Shown here piece after piece: positions 32,013 through 41,870 of a DNA stretch of 64,000 nucleotides. Source of the stretch: an uncultured Subdoligranulum sp. (lineage in GTDB: Bacteria; Bacillota; Clostridia; Oscillospirales; Ruminococcaceae); assembly GCA_900545545.1 (NCBI GenBank), contig UQZO01000002.1, positions 186,001 through 250,000 of the forward strand, in the 5' to 3' direction. Both the position numbers and the translations under genes were made by a program. The notes below the pieces were generated by a model. It saw only the letters and a program-made list of their open reading frames with translations. It was not told where the DNA came from and did not search any database. How positions within the stretch are numbered: the stretch's first letter is position 1; every line of letters starts with the position of its first letter.

Positions 32013-34172
32013 TTACAGCCCTTTCATCGTCAGGGCAATGCGCTTTTTGGCAACATCCACAGAAAGTACCTTCACCTTGACGATATCGCCCACCTTGAGT
32101 ACCTCCCGCGGATGCTTGATGAAGCGGTCACTGATCTGGGAAATATGCACCAGCCCATCCTGATGCACACCCAGGTCCACGAAGGCGCCGAAGTCGATGA
32201 CGTTGCGCACCGTACCGGTGAGTTCCATGCCGGGCTTGAGGTCTTCCAGACTCATCACGTCGCTGCGCAGCAGAGGTTTGGGCAGGCTGTCGCGCACATC
32301 GCGGCCCGGCTTGCACAGTTCCGAGACAATGTCGTGCAGCGTGGGGGCACCAACGCCCAGGGTCTCGCAGAGGGTCTTCTCCCCTTTTGCCTTAACGGCT
32401 GCCGGCAGGGCGGACAGCTTCTCGGTGCCGATCTCGGCGGTAGTATAGCCGCAGGCTTCCAGCAACGCTTTGGCGGCTGCATAGCTTTCGGGGTGGACGG
32501 CGGTAGCGTCCAGGCGGTTCTTCGCCTCGGGCAGCCGCAGGAAGCCTGCGCACTGCTCAAAAGCCTTGGGGCCCAGACCCTTGACCTTCTTGAGCTGGGC
32601 GCGGGAGGTAAAGGCGCCTTCCTCCTCACGCCAGGCCACGATATTTTTGGCGGTGGCCGCACTGACACCCGCTACGCGGCGCAGCAGCGGCGCACTGGCG
32701 GTATTCAGGTCCACGCCCACACTGTTGACGCAGTCCTCCACCACGCCGTCCAGCGTTTCATTCAGCCGTTTCTGGGGCATATCGTGCTGATACTGCCCCA
32801 CGCCCACCGCCTTGGGGTCGATCTTGACCAGCTCAGCCAGGGGGTCCTGCAAGCGGCGGGCAATGGATACCGCGCTGCGCAGATTAACGTCGAACTGGGG
32901 GAATTCCTCGGCGGCCAGCTTGCTGGCGGAATACACCGAGGCACCCGCCTCGCTGACCACCATATACTGGAGATGCAGGCCCTTTTCCTCGGCCAGCTCC
33001 CGGATGACATTGGCGGCGAATTCCTCGGTTTCATGGCCGGCGGTACCATTGCCGATGGCCATGACCTCCACGCCGTTTTTGCAGACCATCTCCTTGATGA
33101 TCCGCTTGGCCTGGTCCACCCGCTTGAACTCCGGCACCGGGTAGACCACGTTGGTATCCAGTACCTTGCCGGTGGGGTCCACCACCGCCACCTTGCAGCC
33201 CATGCGGTAGCCGGGGTCCAGCCCCATGACCGTTTTGCCGCGGATGGGCGGCTGGAGCAGCAGCTGGCGCAGATTGTCGCCAAAGACCTTGATGGCACCC
33301 TCGGCGGCGGCATCGGAGAGTTCCTTCCGCAGCTCATTTTCCAGGCTGGGGTGAATCAGGCGGCTGTAGGCATCCAGCGCGGCAGCTTCCACCAGCAGGG
33401 CGCTGGCGCCGCCGCTCTTTTTGCGGGCGAACATCCAGGCCGCAATGGCCCCGGCGCGCTCACTGTCCACCTCGATGCTGACTTTCAGATAACCTTCCCG
33501 CTCGCCGCGGTCCAGGGCCAGCACACGGTGGCCGGGAATCTTGCTCAGCGGCTCGGCGTAATCATAGTACTGGGCGTAGACGCTGTCCTCATCCTTGGCC
33601 TTGGTGCTGGCAATGCGGCCAAAAGCACGGTAATACCGGCGCAGCTCGGCGCGGCAGGCCGCATCGTCGGAAACCATTTCGGCGATGATATCTTTGGCAC
33701 CGGCCAGGGCAGCTTCCCCGTCGGGTACTTCGTCGTTGAGGTAATCCCGGGCCGCAGCCTCGGGGTCAAAGGCGGCATCCTGCTTGAAAATGGCATCTGC
33801 CAGCGGCTGCAGGCCCCGGGCCTTGGCAATGCTGGCACGAGTCTTGCGCTTGGGCTTGTAGGGGCGGTAGAGGTCCTCCACCTCGGCCAGCGTCTTGGCT
33901 TTTTCCAGCGCGGCAGTCAGTTCGGGCGTCATGGCGCCCTGCTCGGTGATGGAGGCCGTGACCTCCTCCTTGCGCTTGTCCAGTCCCCGCAGGTATTCCA
34001 GCCGGTCGCCCAGATTGCGCAGCACCTGGTCGTCCATCGAGCCGGTGGCCTCCTTGCGGTAGCGGGCAATGAAGGGGATGGTGTTGCCCTGGTCGATCAG
34101 GTCGATGGCGCCCTGCACATTCTTGACGCTCAGGTTCAGTTCGGCAGCCAGTTGTTCAGCATGATTCGGCAT
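32013..34172 (-). CDS. tex: Tex-type RNA-binding transcription accessory protein (719 aa)
   Basis: Tex binds nucleic acid and transcription complexes in the cytoplasm. The N-terminal helical part (GNTIPFIARYRKEATGSMDD), the YqgF-like domain (VMGLDPGYRMGCKVAVVDPTG near residue 320), the helix-hairpin-helix part (GVSAATAKNIVAWREEEGAF) and a C-terminal S1 domain (GMELTGTVRNVIDFGAFVDL) are in the normal order and length. Its start overlaps the 3' end of yfhO by 17 bases, so the two are probably translated from one transcript. Confidence 0.95.
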   Translation of the reverse strand: MPNHAEQLAAELNLSVKNVQGAIDLIDQGNTIPFIARYRKEATGSMDDQVLRNLGDRLEYLRGLDKRKEEVTASITEQGAMTPELTAALEKAKTLAEVEDLYRPYKPKRKTRASIAKARGLQPLADAIFKQDAAFDPEAAARDYLNDEVPDGEAALAGAKDIIAEMVSDDAACRAELRRYYRAFGRIASTKAKDEDSVYAQYYDYAEPLSKIPGHRVLALDRGEREGYLKVSIEVDSERAGAIAAWMFARKKSGGASALLVEAAALDAYSRLIHPSLENELRKELSDAAAEGAIKVFGDNLRQLLLQPPIRGKTVMGLDPGYRMGCKVAVVDPTGKVLDTNVVYPVPEFKRVDQAKRIIKEMVCKNGVEVMAIGNGTAGHETEEFAANVIRELAEEKGLHLQYMVVSEAGASVYSASKLAAEEFPQFDVNLRSAVSIARRLQDPLAELVKIDPKAVGVGQYQHDMPQKRLNETLDGVVEDCVNSVGVDLNTASAPLLRRVAGVSAATAKNIVAWREEEGAFTSRAQLKKVKGLGPKAFEQCAGFLRLPEAKNRLDATAVHPESYAAAKALLEACGYTTAEIGTEKLSALPAAVKAKGEKTLCETLGVGAPTLHDIVSELCKPGRDVRDSLPKPLLRSDVMSLEDLKPGMELTGTVRNVIDFGAFVDLGVHQDGLVHISQISDRFIKHPREVLKVGDIVKVKVLSVDVAKKRIALTMKGL

Positions 34173-36519
34173 TCAGTTTCCTCTTTCTTGTACGGTACAA
34201 AATCAACAGATACACCCCGTAGACAGCCAGCCCGGCCAGACTGATTCCGGCCGAGAGCGCCAGCCCCGGTGTGTGGTAGGTAAATTCAATATCAGCGTCC
34301 CCCGCCGGGACCAGCACCGCCATCAGGCCGTTATCCACCTTTTCGATGACGGCAGGCACCCCGTTGACGGTGGCGGTAAAGCCGTCGTCATAAGGCACGC
34401 TGAAAAAGACCAGTTCCTGGTCGGCGTAGTTGGTGTGGGCGGTAAAGCCGGTTCGGGTGGCCGTGAACGCCACCGCCGCCGAAGCCTTACGGTCGGCGCA
34501 GTCCCGGGCATACTGCTCGGCGGTGCGCTCGGTGAGTTCCTCTTCCGGCAGGGGTTCCAGCAGTCCAGCGTAGGTTTCGATCTGGTCCTCGTCCAGCAGC
34601 AGCGCCCGCATCAGGATCTGGGCACGCTCCTCCTCGCGTACTTCTTCCAGCTGGTCGGCGGTGACATAGTAGTCATAGGTAAAGCCCATGGGCACCCAGT
34701 TGTCGTTTTCGTAAATCCGGTAGGCCGTGGTTTCGCCGCAGGCCGTCCAGCCCGGAAGATTTTCCTTTTCCCAGTCGGTAACGCTCTCTTTGGCAACCAG
34801 CGTATACCGCACGCTGAGCAGCCCCCGCAGCGCATAGTTCTGCGCATCGGGTTTGGAGTTCACATCCCGTTTGACCCCCACCTCGGGGTAGAATTCCATG
34901 ATGCTGGGCGCCACCGTGGAATTGAAGAACTGCAGGCAGCTTTTGTCAAACCACAGTCCCAGATTGCTGTGTGCCCCGTAGGCATCCAGCCGGTAGAAGG
35001 AATCCCCGGGCAAGGCCGCTTCGATCTCGGCGCTGGAATCATAGGTTTCGGCAATGAGGTTGGAGTCCGTTTCCCACTGGGGGTATTTGGTCAGCGAAAG
35101 ATGCACGCTGCCGTAGAAGAAGCTGAACGCCAGCACCGCGACCAGCATCGTTTGCGCCCAGCCGCGCCGGTTGCGGCACAGCCGCCACAGGATGCCGAAC
35201 AACAGCACCCCCAGCACACTGACGGCGAAGATACCCCAGAACCGGGGCTGCAGATCCACCACGCCCAGCTGGAAATTGCCGTCCTCATCGGTACTGGGCA
35301 CCAGGGCGAAAGCCGCCGAACTGACGGTGACCAGCGCCACCAGCCGCCAGGCCTGGGGAACCTGATGCTCGGCCAGATGGGGCCGGGACAGCACGTAGGC
35401 GGTGGCAGCGCAGAGCACCAGTACCGGCATGTAATACCACCGGGCATAGTAGCTGGAATTGAGGGCATAAAAGGCGCTGTTGAGCACCGGCACAAAGGCA
35501 CAGACGATACATACCTTTAATATATAAGAGAAGGGGTGGTTGCGCCGCCCGCGGCAGAATGCAATGCCCCCCACGATGCCCACCAGCGGCAGATAGGCGG
35601 TCATGCTGGTGTGTTTGAGGATGCCCTCCTGGAACATATCCTTGAAATAAGGGGCATCCGGCACCATAAAGGCACTGTAGAAAATGGCCAGATACTGCTG
35701 GGCATAACTGTAGACCAGATAGCCGTAACCGCTGAAGGGGTCGATGGTGCGCGGATTTTTTACCAGCGAAAGCCATGCAGGCAGAATCAGCACGCAGCCC
35801 ATGGCACAGCCAAGGATGGTTTCCCCGACCAGTTTCAGGAAAGTGCGCGGCCCCACCTTATACATATGGCCCGCCAGCATGCCCAAAAAGTAGATGACCA
35901 GAAAAACGGCCTGCCCGGCAAAGAAGAAATAATTATTCACCAGGTTCAGCGCCACCCAGAACGGGAAGGTTCCCCGTTTGCCGTCCAACACCGTATCGTC
36001 CAGGGAGGCCAGCATATAGGGAAACAGCGCCACCACATCGAGAAAATGGTTGAAAAAGATGTTGTACACCGTAAAGCCGGAGAAGGCATACAGGCAGGCC
36101 GCCACCACGGTCCAGTCTTCGTTGCGCACCCAGCGGCGGGCCCACAGGTAGGCACCGCCCCCGGCCAGTGCCATTTTCAGGCAGAGCAGCGGCACCATCA
36201 TCCAGGGCATCAGCCGGGAGGGCACCCACAGGCTGAGCCAGAAAAAGGGGCTGCCCAACAAATAAAAGGAATAGGAATTGACGAACCCGCTGCCCAGGTC
36301 GGTGGCCCAGCTGAAGGAGCCGCCCTGCTTGACAAAGGCGTTGGCGTACTGGTAGAAGTTGATCTGCTGGTCGTTGAAATCGCCGGCATAGTGGAAATAC
36401 CCGCCGCCGAAAAGGGCGTCCGCAATGCAGTGGGGCAGGAAGAGCGCCGCCGCCAGCAAAAAGCAGAGGCCGAACACCCGCCAGTAACGTGATTTCTGTA
36501 TCGGAAGTGTAAGATGCAT
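34156..36519 (-). CDS. YfhO-family membrane protein (787 aa)
   Basis: The protein has about 12 transmembrane helices followed by a large extracytoplasmic domain and one last helix (LALSAGISLAGLAVYGVYLL). The motif HYAGDFNDQQINFYQYANAF near residue 47 and the layout match YfhO, in Bacillus and Listeria required for glycosylating lipoteichoic acid. It probably transfers sugar from a polyprenyl phosphate donor outside the membrane. The ATG at 36519 was preferred over a TTG two codons earlier. It overlaps tex by 17 bases. Confidence 0.88.
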   Translation of the reverse strand: MHLTLPIQKSRYWRVFGLCFLLAAALFLPHCIADALFGGGYFHYAGDFNDQQINFYQYANAFVKQGGSFSWATDLGSGFVNSYSFYLLGSPFFWLSLWVPSRLMPWMMVPLLCLKMALAGGGAYLWARRWVRNEDWTVVAACLYAFSGFTVYNIFFNHFLDVVALFPYMLASLDDTVLDGKRGTFPFWVALNLVNNYFFFAGQAVFLVIYFLGMLAGHMYKVGPRTFLKLVGETILGCAMGCVLILPAWLSLVKNPRTIDPFSGYGYLVYSYAQQYLAIFYSAFMVPDAPYFKDMFQEGILKHTSMTAYLPLVGIVGGIAFCRGRRNHPFSYILKVCIVCAFVPVLNSAFYALNSSYYARWYYMPVLVLCAATAYVLSRPHLAEHQVPQAWRLVALVTVSSAAFALVPSTDEDGNFQLGVVDLQPRFWGIFAVSVLGVLLFGILWRLCRNRRGWAQTMLVAVLAFSFFYGSVHLSLTKYPQWETDSNLIAETYDSSAEIEAALPGDSFYRLDAYGAHSNLGLWFDKSCLQFFNSTVAPSIMEFYPEVGVKRDVNSKPDAQNYALRGLLSVRYTLVAKESVTDWEKENLPGWTACGETTAYRIYENDNWVPMGFTYDYYVTADQLEEVREEERAQILMRALLLDEDQIETYAGLLEPLPEEELTERTAEQYARDCADRKASAAVAFTATRTGFTAHTNYADQELVFFSVPYDDGFTATVNGVPAVIEKVDNGLMAVLVPAGDADIEFTYHTPGLALSAGISLAGLAVYGVYLLILYRTRKRKLNAESC

Positions 36520-36613
36520 ACCCAAAACCCCGATTCCATCCCGATAAACGTACTGTGTTTGTGGTAAAATCGTGCTATACTGAAGTATATCACACAGGAA
36601 AGGTTGCGTGAAG

Positions 36614-37216
36614 ATGAAAACCTACCCGCTGAGCGCCCTGCTGGGCCGCATGAAATACATCACCCGCTGGAGCCTGATGCGCAATGGCCGCCCCGAATCC
36701 TTGAGCGAACACACCGCCGACACGGCGCTGCTGGCCCACACCCTTTGCCTGATTGCCCGGAACTGCACCGGCACCGGGGCGGGGCTGCGCCCCGAGGTGG
36801 TGGCCACGGCAGCGCTCTACCATGACGCGCCGGAGATCCTGACCGGGGACATGCCCACGCCGGTAAAATACAAAAACGACGCCCTGCGCACCGCCTACAA
36901 AGCCGTAGAGCGGGAGAGCGCCCGGGTGATGGCCAGTCTGCAGCCCGCCGAACTGCGGGCCCAGACCGAAGCCTATCTGACGGGAGAAATTCTCAACGAC
37001 GCCGAGCGCAAGGTGTTGAAAGCCGCCGACCGCCTTTCGGCCCTCATCAAATGTATTGAGGAGAGCCAGGGCGGCAACCATGAATTTGAGGCCGCCCGGC
37101 AGCAGCAGCTGGACGCCCTGCACGCCATGGATTGCCCCGAGGCCGAGTATTTCATCCAGCATATGCTGCCCTGCTACGCCCAGAATCTGGACGAGCTGAC
37201 CCGGGGCCGGTTTTAA
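36614..37216 (+). CDS. yfbR: YfbR-like HD-domain 5'-nucleotidase (200 aa)
   Basis: The HD superfamily fold is shown by LSEHTADTALLAHTLCLIA (metal His), ALYHDAPEILTGDMPTPVKY (the HD pair) and the later KAADRLSALIKCIEE Asp. Length and motif spacing match E. coli YfbR, a 5'-deoxynucleotidase acting on dNMPs. The ATG at 36614 is preceded by AGGAAAGG; an in-frame GTG at 36608 is also possible. Its stop overlaps the stop of the convergent dus gene. Confidence 0.88.
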   Translation: MKTYPLSALLGRMKYITRWSLMRNGRPESLSEHTADTALLAHTLCLIARNCTGTGAGLRPEVVATAALYHDAPEILTGDMPTPVKYKNDALRTAYKAVERESARVMASLQPAELRAQTEAYLTGEILNDAERKVLKAADRLSALIKCIEESQGGNHEFEAARQQQLDALHAMDCPEAEYFIQHMLPCYAQNLDELTRGRF

Positions 37217-38190
37217 TCCTGCAGGCGGTAGACGGCATCGATGAGCTTGTCCACATCGGTAAAGTGCTCGAGCATGGAGCAGTACCGCCGCAGGGAGGCT
37301 GCGCCCCGCAGCCCTTTCATATAGTGCATGGCCTGGTTGCGGGCCTGGGGCATGGCCAGCCATTCCCCTTTTTCCTCGCACATCTCGTAGATCTGGCGGC
37401 GCAAGGCGGCCATCCGCTGGTTGAGAGTGGGTTCCGCCGGGGGTTCCTCCCCCAGCAGGGCAGCCCGCACCCGGTCAAAAAGCCAGGGGTCGCCCAGGGC
37501 CCCGCGGCCGATCATGACGCCGTCACAGCCGGTTTTTGCCAGCAGGTCCAGCGCCCCCTCGGCGGTGGTCACATCGCCGTTGGCCAGCACCGGGATGCTC
37601 ACCGCCTGTTTGATGGCGGCGATGGCGCCGGTATCGATGGGCGGGATATACATCTGCTCCCGGGTGCGTCCATGCACCGCCAGCAGGTCGGCACCGTTGG
37701 CCTCGCACTGTTTGGCCACCTCCACGCCGGTCATGTGGTCGGCGTCCCAGCCGATGCGCATCTTGACGGTGAGGGGGATGTCATCCCCCAGTGCCTTGCG
37801 GGCGGCGGCGACCATCGCCCCGCACAGCGGCGGGTCCAGCAGCAGATGACTGCCCGCACCGCTGGAGATGATTTTGGGCGCAGGACAGCCCATATTGATA
37901 TCCAGGATGTCGAAGCGGATGCCCTTTTCCCGCACCAGCAAAATGGCCTTGGCCAGCGTTTCCGGCTCGGCGCCGAAAAGCTGGATGGCATAGATGCCGT
38001 GGGGATCGGTGTCTTTGAGCAGCGCAAAGGATTTGCGGTCGCCGAAGTTCAGCGCCTTGGCGCTGGCCATCTCGCTGACAGTCCAGGCCGCCCCGTGGTC
38101 CGCCATCATGCGGCGGCAGGCGGCATCGGTCAAACCGGCCATGGGCGCAAACACCGCCCCCGCCGGAATCTGCAAATGTTTCAGTTGCAT
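37213..38190 (-). CDS. dus: tRNA-dihydrouridine synthase (325 aa)
   Basis: This FMN enzyme reduces uridine to dihydrouridine in tRNA D-loops. APMAGLTDAACRRMMADHG, LDINMGCPAPKIISSGAGSH with the catalytic Cys, KMRIGWDADHMT, AVHGRTREQMY and the phosphate-binding GCDGVMIGRGALGDPW are all present. The start MQLKHLQIPAG at 38190 fits the family; nine residues further up are unsupported. It converges with yfbR and shares four bases with it. Confidence 0.94.
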   Translation of the reverse strand: MQLKHLQIPAGAVFAPMAGLTDAACRRMMADHGAAWTVSEMASAKALNFGDRKSFALLKDTDPHGIYAIQLFGAEPETLAKAILLVREKGIRFDILDINMGCPAPKIISSGAGSHLLLDPPLCGAMVAAARKALGDDIPLTVKMRIGWDADHMTGVEVAKQCEANGADLLAVHGRTREQMYIPPIDTGAIAAIKQAVSIPVLANGDVTTAEGALDLLAKTGCDGVMIGRGALGDPWLFDRVRAALLGEEPPAEPTLNQRMAALRRQIYEMCEEKGEWLAMPQARNQAMHYMKGLRGAASLRRYCSMLEHFTDVDKLIDAVYRLQD

Positions 38191-38289
38191 GAGATACCTC
38201 GTTTTCCAATTTCGCATTCCATTCTACCACATTTGCGCCGTTTGTGGTATACTTATTCCATATGCAAATTGCGCCAAAGGAGCTTTTCT

Positions 38290-40803
38290 ATGAAACTGAT
38301 GGTACTGGACGGCAACAGTCTGGTCAACCGGGCCTTTTTCGGCATCAAACTGCTGACGACGAAAGACGGCCGCTATACCAACGCGATCTTCGGGTTCCAG
38401 AACATCCTCTTGAACCTGCTTTCCGCCCACCAGCCCGACGCGGTGGCCATCGCCTGGGATGAACGGGCCCCCACCTTCCGCCACAAGGCCTACGACGGCT
38501 ACAAGGCCACCCGCCACGGTATGCCGGAGGAACTGGCCCAGCAGATGCCTGTTTTGAAGGAACTGCTGAACGACCTGGGGTTTGTGCAGGTGAGCAAGGA
38601 GGGCTGGGAAGCCGATGATATCTTAGGCACCCTGGCCGCCGCCTGCGAAGCCCGGGGCGGCACCACCCTGCTGGCCACCGGCGACCGGGACAGCCTGCAG
38701 CTGGTGGATGACGCCACCACCGTTTTGCTGGCGACGAACAAGGAGACCATCCCCATGGACCCCGCCGCCATCCGGGAAAAATACGGCGTGGACCCCGCCC
38801 AGCTCATCGACGTGAAGAGCCTGATGGGTGATTCGTCGGACAACATTCCCGGCGTGCCGGGCATTGGCGAAAAGACCGCCCTGGCCCTGGTGCAGAAGTT
38901 CGGCAGCCTGGAAGCCATCTACGACCACATCGACGATGCGGCCATCAAGCCCGGCCAGCGCACCAAACTCAGTGCCAACCGGGACAAAGCCGAGCTCTCC
39001 TATATGCTGGGCACCATCCGCAAGGACGCCCCCATCGACACCGATCCCGCCGCCTACGTCCGCCGTCCCGGCGACGCAGCAGCCGCCGTCCATCTACTGG
39101 CAAGTCTTGAGATGCACAAGCTCATCGACCGCTGGCAGCTGGAAAACGGCAGCACCCCTGCGGTGGCGGAATCCGCTGCCCCGCTGGAAGCAGTGGAGCC
39201 TTCTCCCCTGCCGCTGCTGGTGGAGGGCCGTTTGTGCCTGGGCCAGAACGCCGACGGCAGCTGGTATGCCGTGCAGGACGGGCAGGTCTTTTTGCCCGAC
39301 AGCGACCGGCTGGCCGCCCTGCTGGACGGCGACGCCGAGCTGTGGGTCTTTGATGCAAAGCCGCTCTACCACCTGGCTTTGGACCACGGCGGTATCGGCA
39401 AGGCCATCCATTTTGACGGCAAGCTGGCGGCTTACCTGTTGAATCCGTCGGCCAGCGGCTATGCCGTGAAGAACCTGGCCGGAGAATACGAGGTACCCGC
39501 CGCCTTCGCCTGCGAAGCAGCCCCCGACGCCGGGGTGCTGGCCGCCCTGCTGGACAAGCTGGCCGCCGCCCTGGAAGAGAGCGGGCAGCGCAAGCTCCAC
39601 GATGAGATGGAGCTGCCCCTGGCCCGGGTGCTGGCGGATATGGAACGCATCGGCTTTGCGGTGGATGCCGAGGGTATCCGCGCTTTCGGCGACAGCCTGC
39701 GGGGCGAGCTGGACGGCATTTTGCAGAGCATCTACGAGGAAGTGGGCTACGAGTTCAATGTGAACAGCCCCAAACAGCTGGGTGAAGCCCTCTTTGACAA
39801 ACTGGGCCTGCCGCCGCGGAAGAAGACCACCCGCGGGTATTCCACCGACGCCGCCACCCTGGAGAGTCTGCGGCCCTACAGCCCGGTCATCGACCAGATT
39901 CTGAAATACCGCACCTACGCCAAGCTGCTCTCCACCTATGTGGACGGGCTGTTGGCTGCCCAGGCCGCCGACGGCCGGGTGCATTCCACCTTCATCCAGA
40001 CCGAAGCCCGCACCGGGCGCATCTCCTCCACCGAGCCCAACCTGCAGAACATTCCCATCCGCACCGAGTTGGGCAGCCGCCTGCGGGGCTTCTTTGTGGC
40101 CGGGGAGGGCAAGGAACTGGTGGACGCCGACTATTCCCAGATCGAGCTGCGCATCCTCGCCCACATCACCGGCGACGAAGCCATGCAGCAGGCGTTTTTG
40201 CACGGGGCGGACATTCACCGCTCCACCGCCGCCAAAATCTACCACATCCCGGAAAGTGAAGTCACGCCCCAGCTGCGTTCTGCCAGCAAGGCCATCAACT
40301 TCGGCATCATGTACGGCAAAGGCGCCTTCTCCTTGAGCAAGGACCTGGATGTCTCAGTGAAAGAAGCCGACGCCTTCCTGAAAACCTATCTGGCGACCTT
40401 CCCCAAGGTGGATGGCTACATGCAGGACTGCATCGCCCACGCCAAGGAGAAAGGCTATGTGGAGACGCTGTTCGGCCGACGCCGCGCTCTGCCGGAACTG
40501 GCCAGTTCCAACTTCCAGGTGCGGGCCAGCGGCGAGCGGATGGCCCGCAACACCCCCATCCAGGGCACCGCGGCCGACATCATCAAGCTGGCCATGGTCC
40601 ATGTATGGCAGCGGCTGCGGGACGAAAAACTGCAGGCCCGGCTGCTGCTGCAGGTCCACGACGAACTGATCGTGGAAGCGCCGGAAAGCGAAGTAGAGGA
40701 AGTCAAGCGCGTATTGCGTGAGGAAATGGAACAGGTTGTGCAGTACAGCGTGCCGCTGACCACCGACGTGGGCACCGGCAAAACCTGGCTGGATGCCCAT
40801 TGA
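38290..40803 (+). CDS. polA: DNA polymerase I (837 aa)
   Basis: The N-terminal 5'-3' exonuclease (about 1-290) starts MKLMVLDGNSLVNRAFFG and includes LLATGDRDSLQLV and the helix-hairpin-helix SDNIPGVPGIGEKTA. The middle 3'-5' exonuclease-like domain lacks the DTE catalytic motif, as in many Firmicutes, so no proofreading is expected. The polymerase domain has motif A DYSQIELRILAH (Asp614), motif B RSASKAINFGIMYGKG and motif C QVHDELIVEAP (Asp791). AAAGGAG lies seven bases before the ATG; much longer upstream frames are rejected. tsaD follows after 16 bases. Confidence 0.97.
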   Translation: MKLMVLDGNSLVNRAFFGIKLLTTKDGRYTNAIFGFQNILLNLLSAHQPDAVAIAWDERAPTFRHKAYDGYKATRHGMPEELAQQMPVLKELLNDLGFVQVSKEGWEADDILGTLAAACEARGGTTLLATGDRDSLQLVDDATTVLLATNKETIPMDPAAIREKYGVDPAQLIDVKSLMGDSSDNIPGVPGIGEKTALALVQKFGSLEAIYDHIDDAAIKPGQRTKLSANRDKAELSYMLGTIRKDAPIDTDPAAYVRRPGDAAAAVHLLASLEMHKLIDRWQLENGSTPAVAESAAPLEAVEPSPLPLLVEGRLCLGQNADGSWYAVQDGQVFLPDSDRLAALLDGDAELWVFDAKPLYHLALDHGGIGKAIHFDGKLAAYLLNPSASGYAVKNLAGEYEVPAAFACEAAPDAGVLAALLDKLAAALEESGQRKLHDEMELPLARVLADMERIGFAVDAEGIRAFGDSLRGELDGILQSIYEEVGYEFNVNSPKQLGEALFDKLGLPPRKKTTRGYSTDAATLESLRPYSPVIDQILKYRTYAKLLSTYVDGLLAAQAADGRVHSTFIQTEARTGRISSTEPNLQNIPIRTELGSRLRGFFVAGEGKELVDADYSQIELRILAHITGDEAMQQAFLHGADIHRSTAAKIYHIPESEVTPQLRSASKAINFGIMYGKGAFSLSKDLDVSVKEADAFLKTYLATFPKVDGYMQDCIAHAKEKGYVETLFGRRRALPELASSNFQVRASGERMARNTPIQGTAADIIKLAMVHVWQRLRDEKLQARLLLQVHDELIVEAPESEVEEVKRVLREEMEQVVQYSVPLTTDVGTGKTWLDAH

Positions 40804-40819
40804 GAGGACTGGTTTACCC

Positions 40820-41827
40820 ATGTATGTTTTAGGAATTGAATCCACCTGCGATGAAACCGCCGCCGCCATTGTGGAGGACGGCCGCAAGGTGATTTCCAAT
40901 GTCATTTCCACCAGCGTCAAGGAACAGGCGCTCTACGGCGGTGTGGTGCCGGAAATTGCCAGCCGCCGCCACGCCGAATATATCAGCGCTACGGTGGACA
41001 AGGCCCTGGCCGACGCCGGTATGACCATTGCCGACGTAGGCGCCGTGGCCGTCACCTTTGCGCCGGGGCTTATCGGCGCCGTGCTGGTGGGGGTCAACTT
41101 TGCCAAGGGGCTGGCGTATGCTTCCGGCAAGCCGCTGGTGCCGGTGCACCATCTGCGGGGGCACATTGCCGCCAACTACCTCACCCACCCCGCGTTGCAC
41201 CCGCCGTTTCTCTGCCTGGTGGCCAGCGGCGGCCACAGCCACATTGTGCTGGTGGAGGACTGGTGCCGCTACAAGGTGCTGGGCCGCACGGTGGATGACG
41301 CCGCCGGTGAAGCCTACGACAAGGTAGCCCGCACGCTGGGCCTCTCCTACCCCGGCGGGCCCAGCGTAGCGGCTGCTGCCAAGGGCGGTGATCCCCATGC
41401 CTACAAACTGCCGGTGCCTCACGTAGAAGGCAAGTACAATGTGAGTTTCAGCGGGCTGAAAACCGCCGTCATCAACGAGGTACACAACGCCCAGCAAAAG
41501 GGCGAGGAGATCAACGTCTCCGACATGGCGGCCAGCTTCCAGGAGCGCATCGACCAGATTCTGGCGAAGAAACTGCTTTCGGCGGCAGCCGATACCGGCG
41601 CGCAGACCATCTGCCTGGCGGGCGGCGTGGCAGCCAACGGACGGCTGCGCCAGCTGGTCAACGACGGTGCCCAGAAGCTGGGGGCCAAGATCTACCTGCC
41701 GGAGCTGAAATACTGCGGCGACAACGGCGCCATGATCGCCGCGCAAGGGTACTATGAGTACCAGGACGGCAACCTGGCCGACTGGACCCTGAACGGCCTG
41801 CCCACCCTGCCCATTGATTACCGTTAA
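40820..41827 (+). CDS. tsaD: tRNA N6-adenosine threonylcarbamoyltransferase (335 aa)
   Basis: TsaD, with TsaB and TsaE, attaches threonylcarbamoyl to A37 of ANN-decoding tRNAs. LGIESTCDETAAAIV opens the ASKHA fold. The metal histidines are His111 and His115 in VHHLRGHIAANYL. CLVASGGHSHIVLV, DDAAGEAYDKVARTLGL and YCGDNGAMIAAQGY complete the signature. It is full length and follows polA in the same operon. Confidence 0.97.
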   Translation: MYVLGIESTCDETAAAIVEDGRKVISNVISTSVKEQALYGGVVPEIASRRHAEYISATVDKALADAGMTIADVGAVAVTFAPGLIGAVLVGVNFAKGLAYASGKPLVPVHHLRGHIAANYLTHPALHPPFLCLVASGGHSHIVLVEDWCRYKVLGRTVDDAAGEAYDKVARTLGLSYPGGPSVAAAAKGGDPHAYKLPVPHVEGKYNVSFSGLKTAVINEVHNAQQKGEEINVSDMAASFQERIDQILAKKLLSAAADTGAQTICLAGGVAANGRLRQLVNDGAQKLGAKIYLPELKYCGDNGAMIAAQGYYEYQDGNLADWTLNGLPTLPIDYR

Positions 41828-41831
41828 TCAC

Positions 41832-41870
41832 AAGAAAAACCCCCGGGACCTTTCCCGGGGGTTTTTACTT
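41832..41870. terminator. Bidirectional terminator between tsaD and the amino-sugar operon
   Basis: AAAAACCCCCGGGA pairs with TCCCGGGGGTTTTT around a short loop, with A and T runs serving both strands. Confidence 0.88.

Noticed and set aside
37132..38289. Long N-terminal extension of polA
   Set aside because: The frame is open by chance over dus and yfbR; the ATG at 38290 has AAAGGAG and the usual DNA polymerase I N-terminus.
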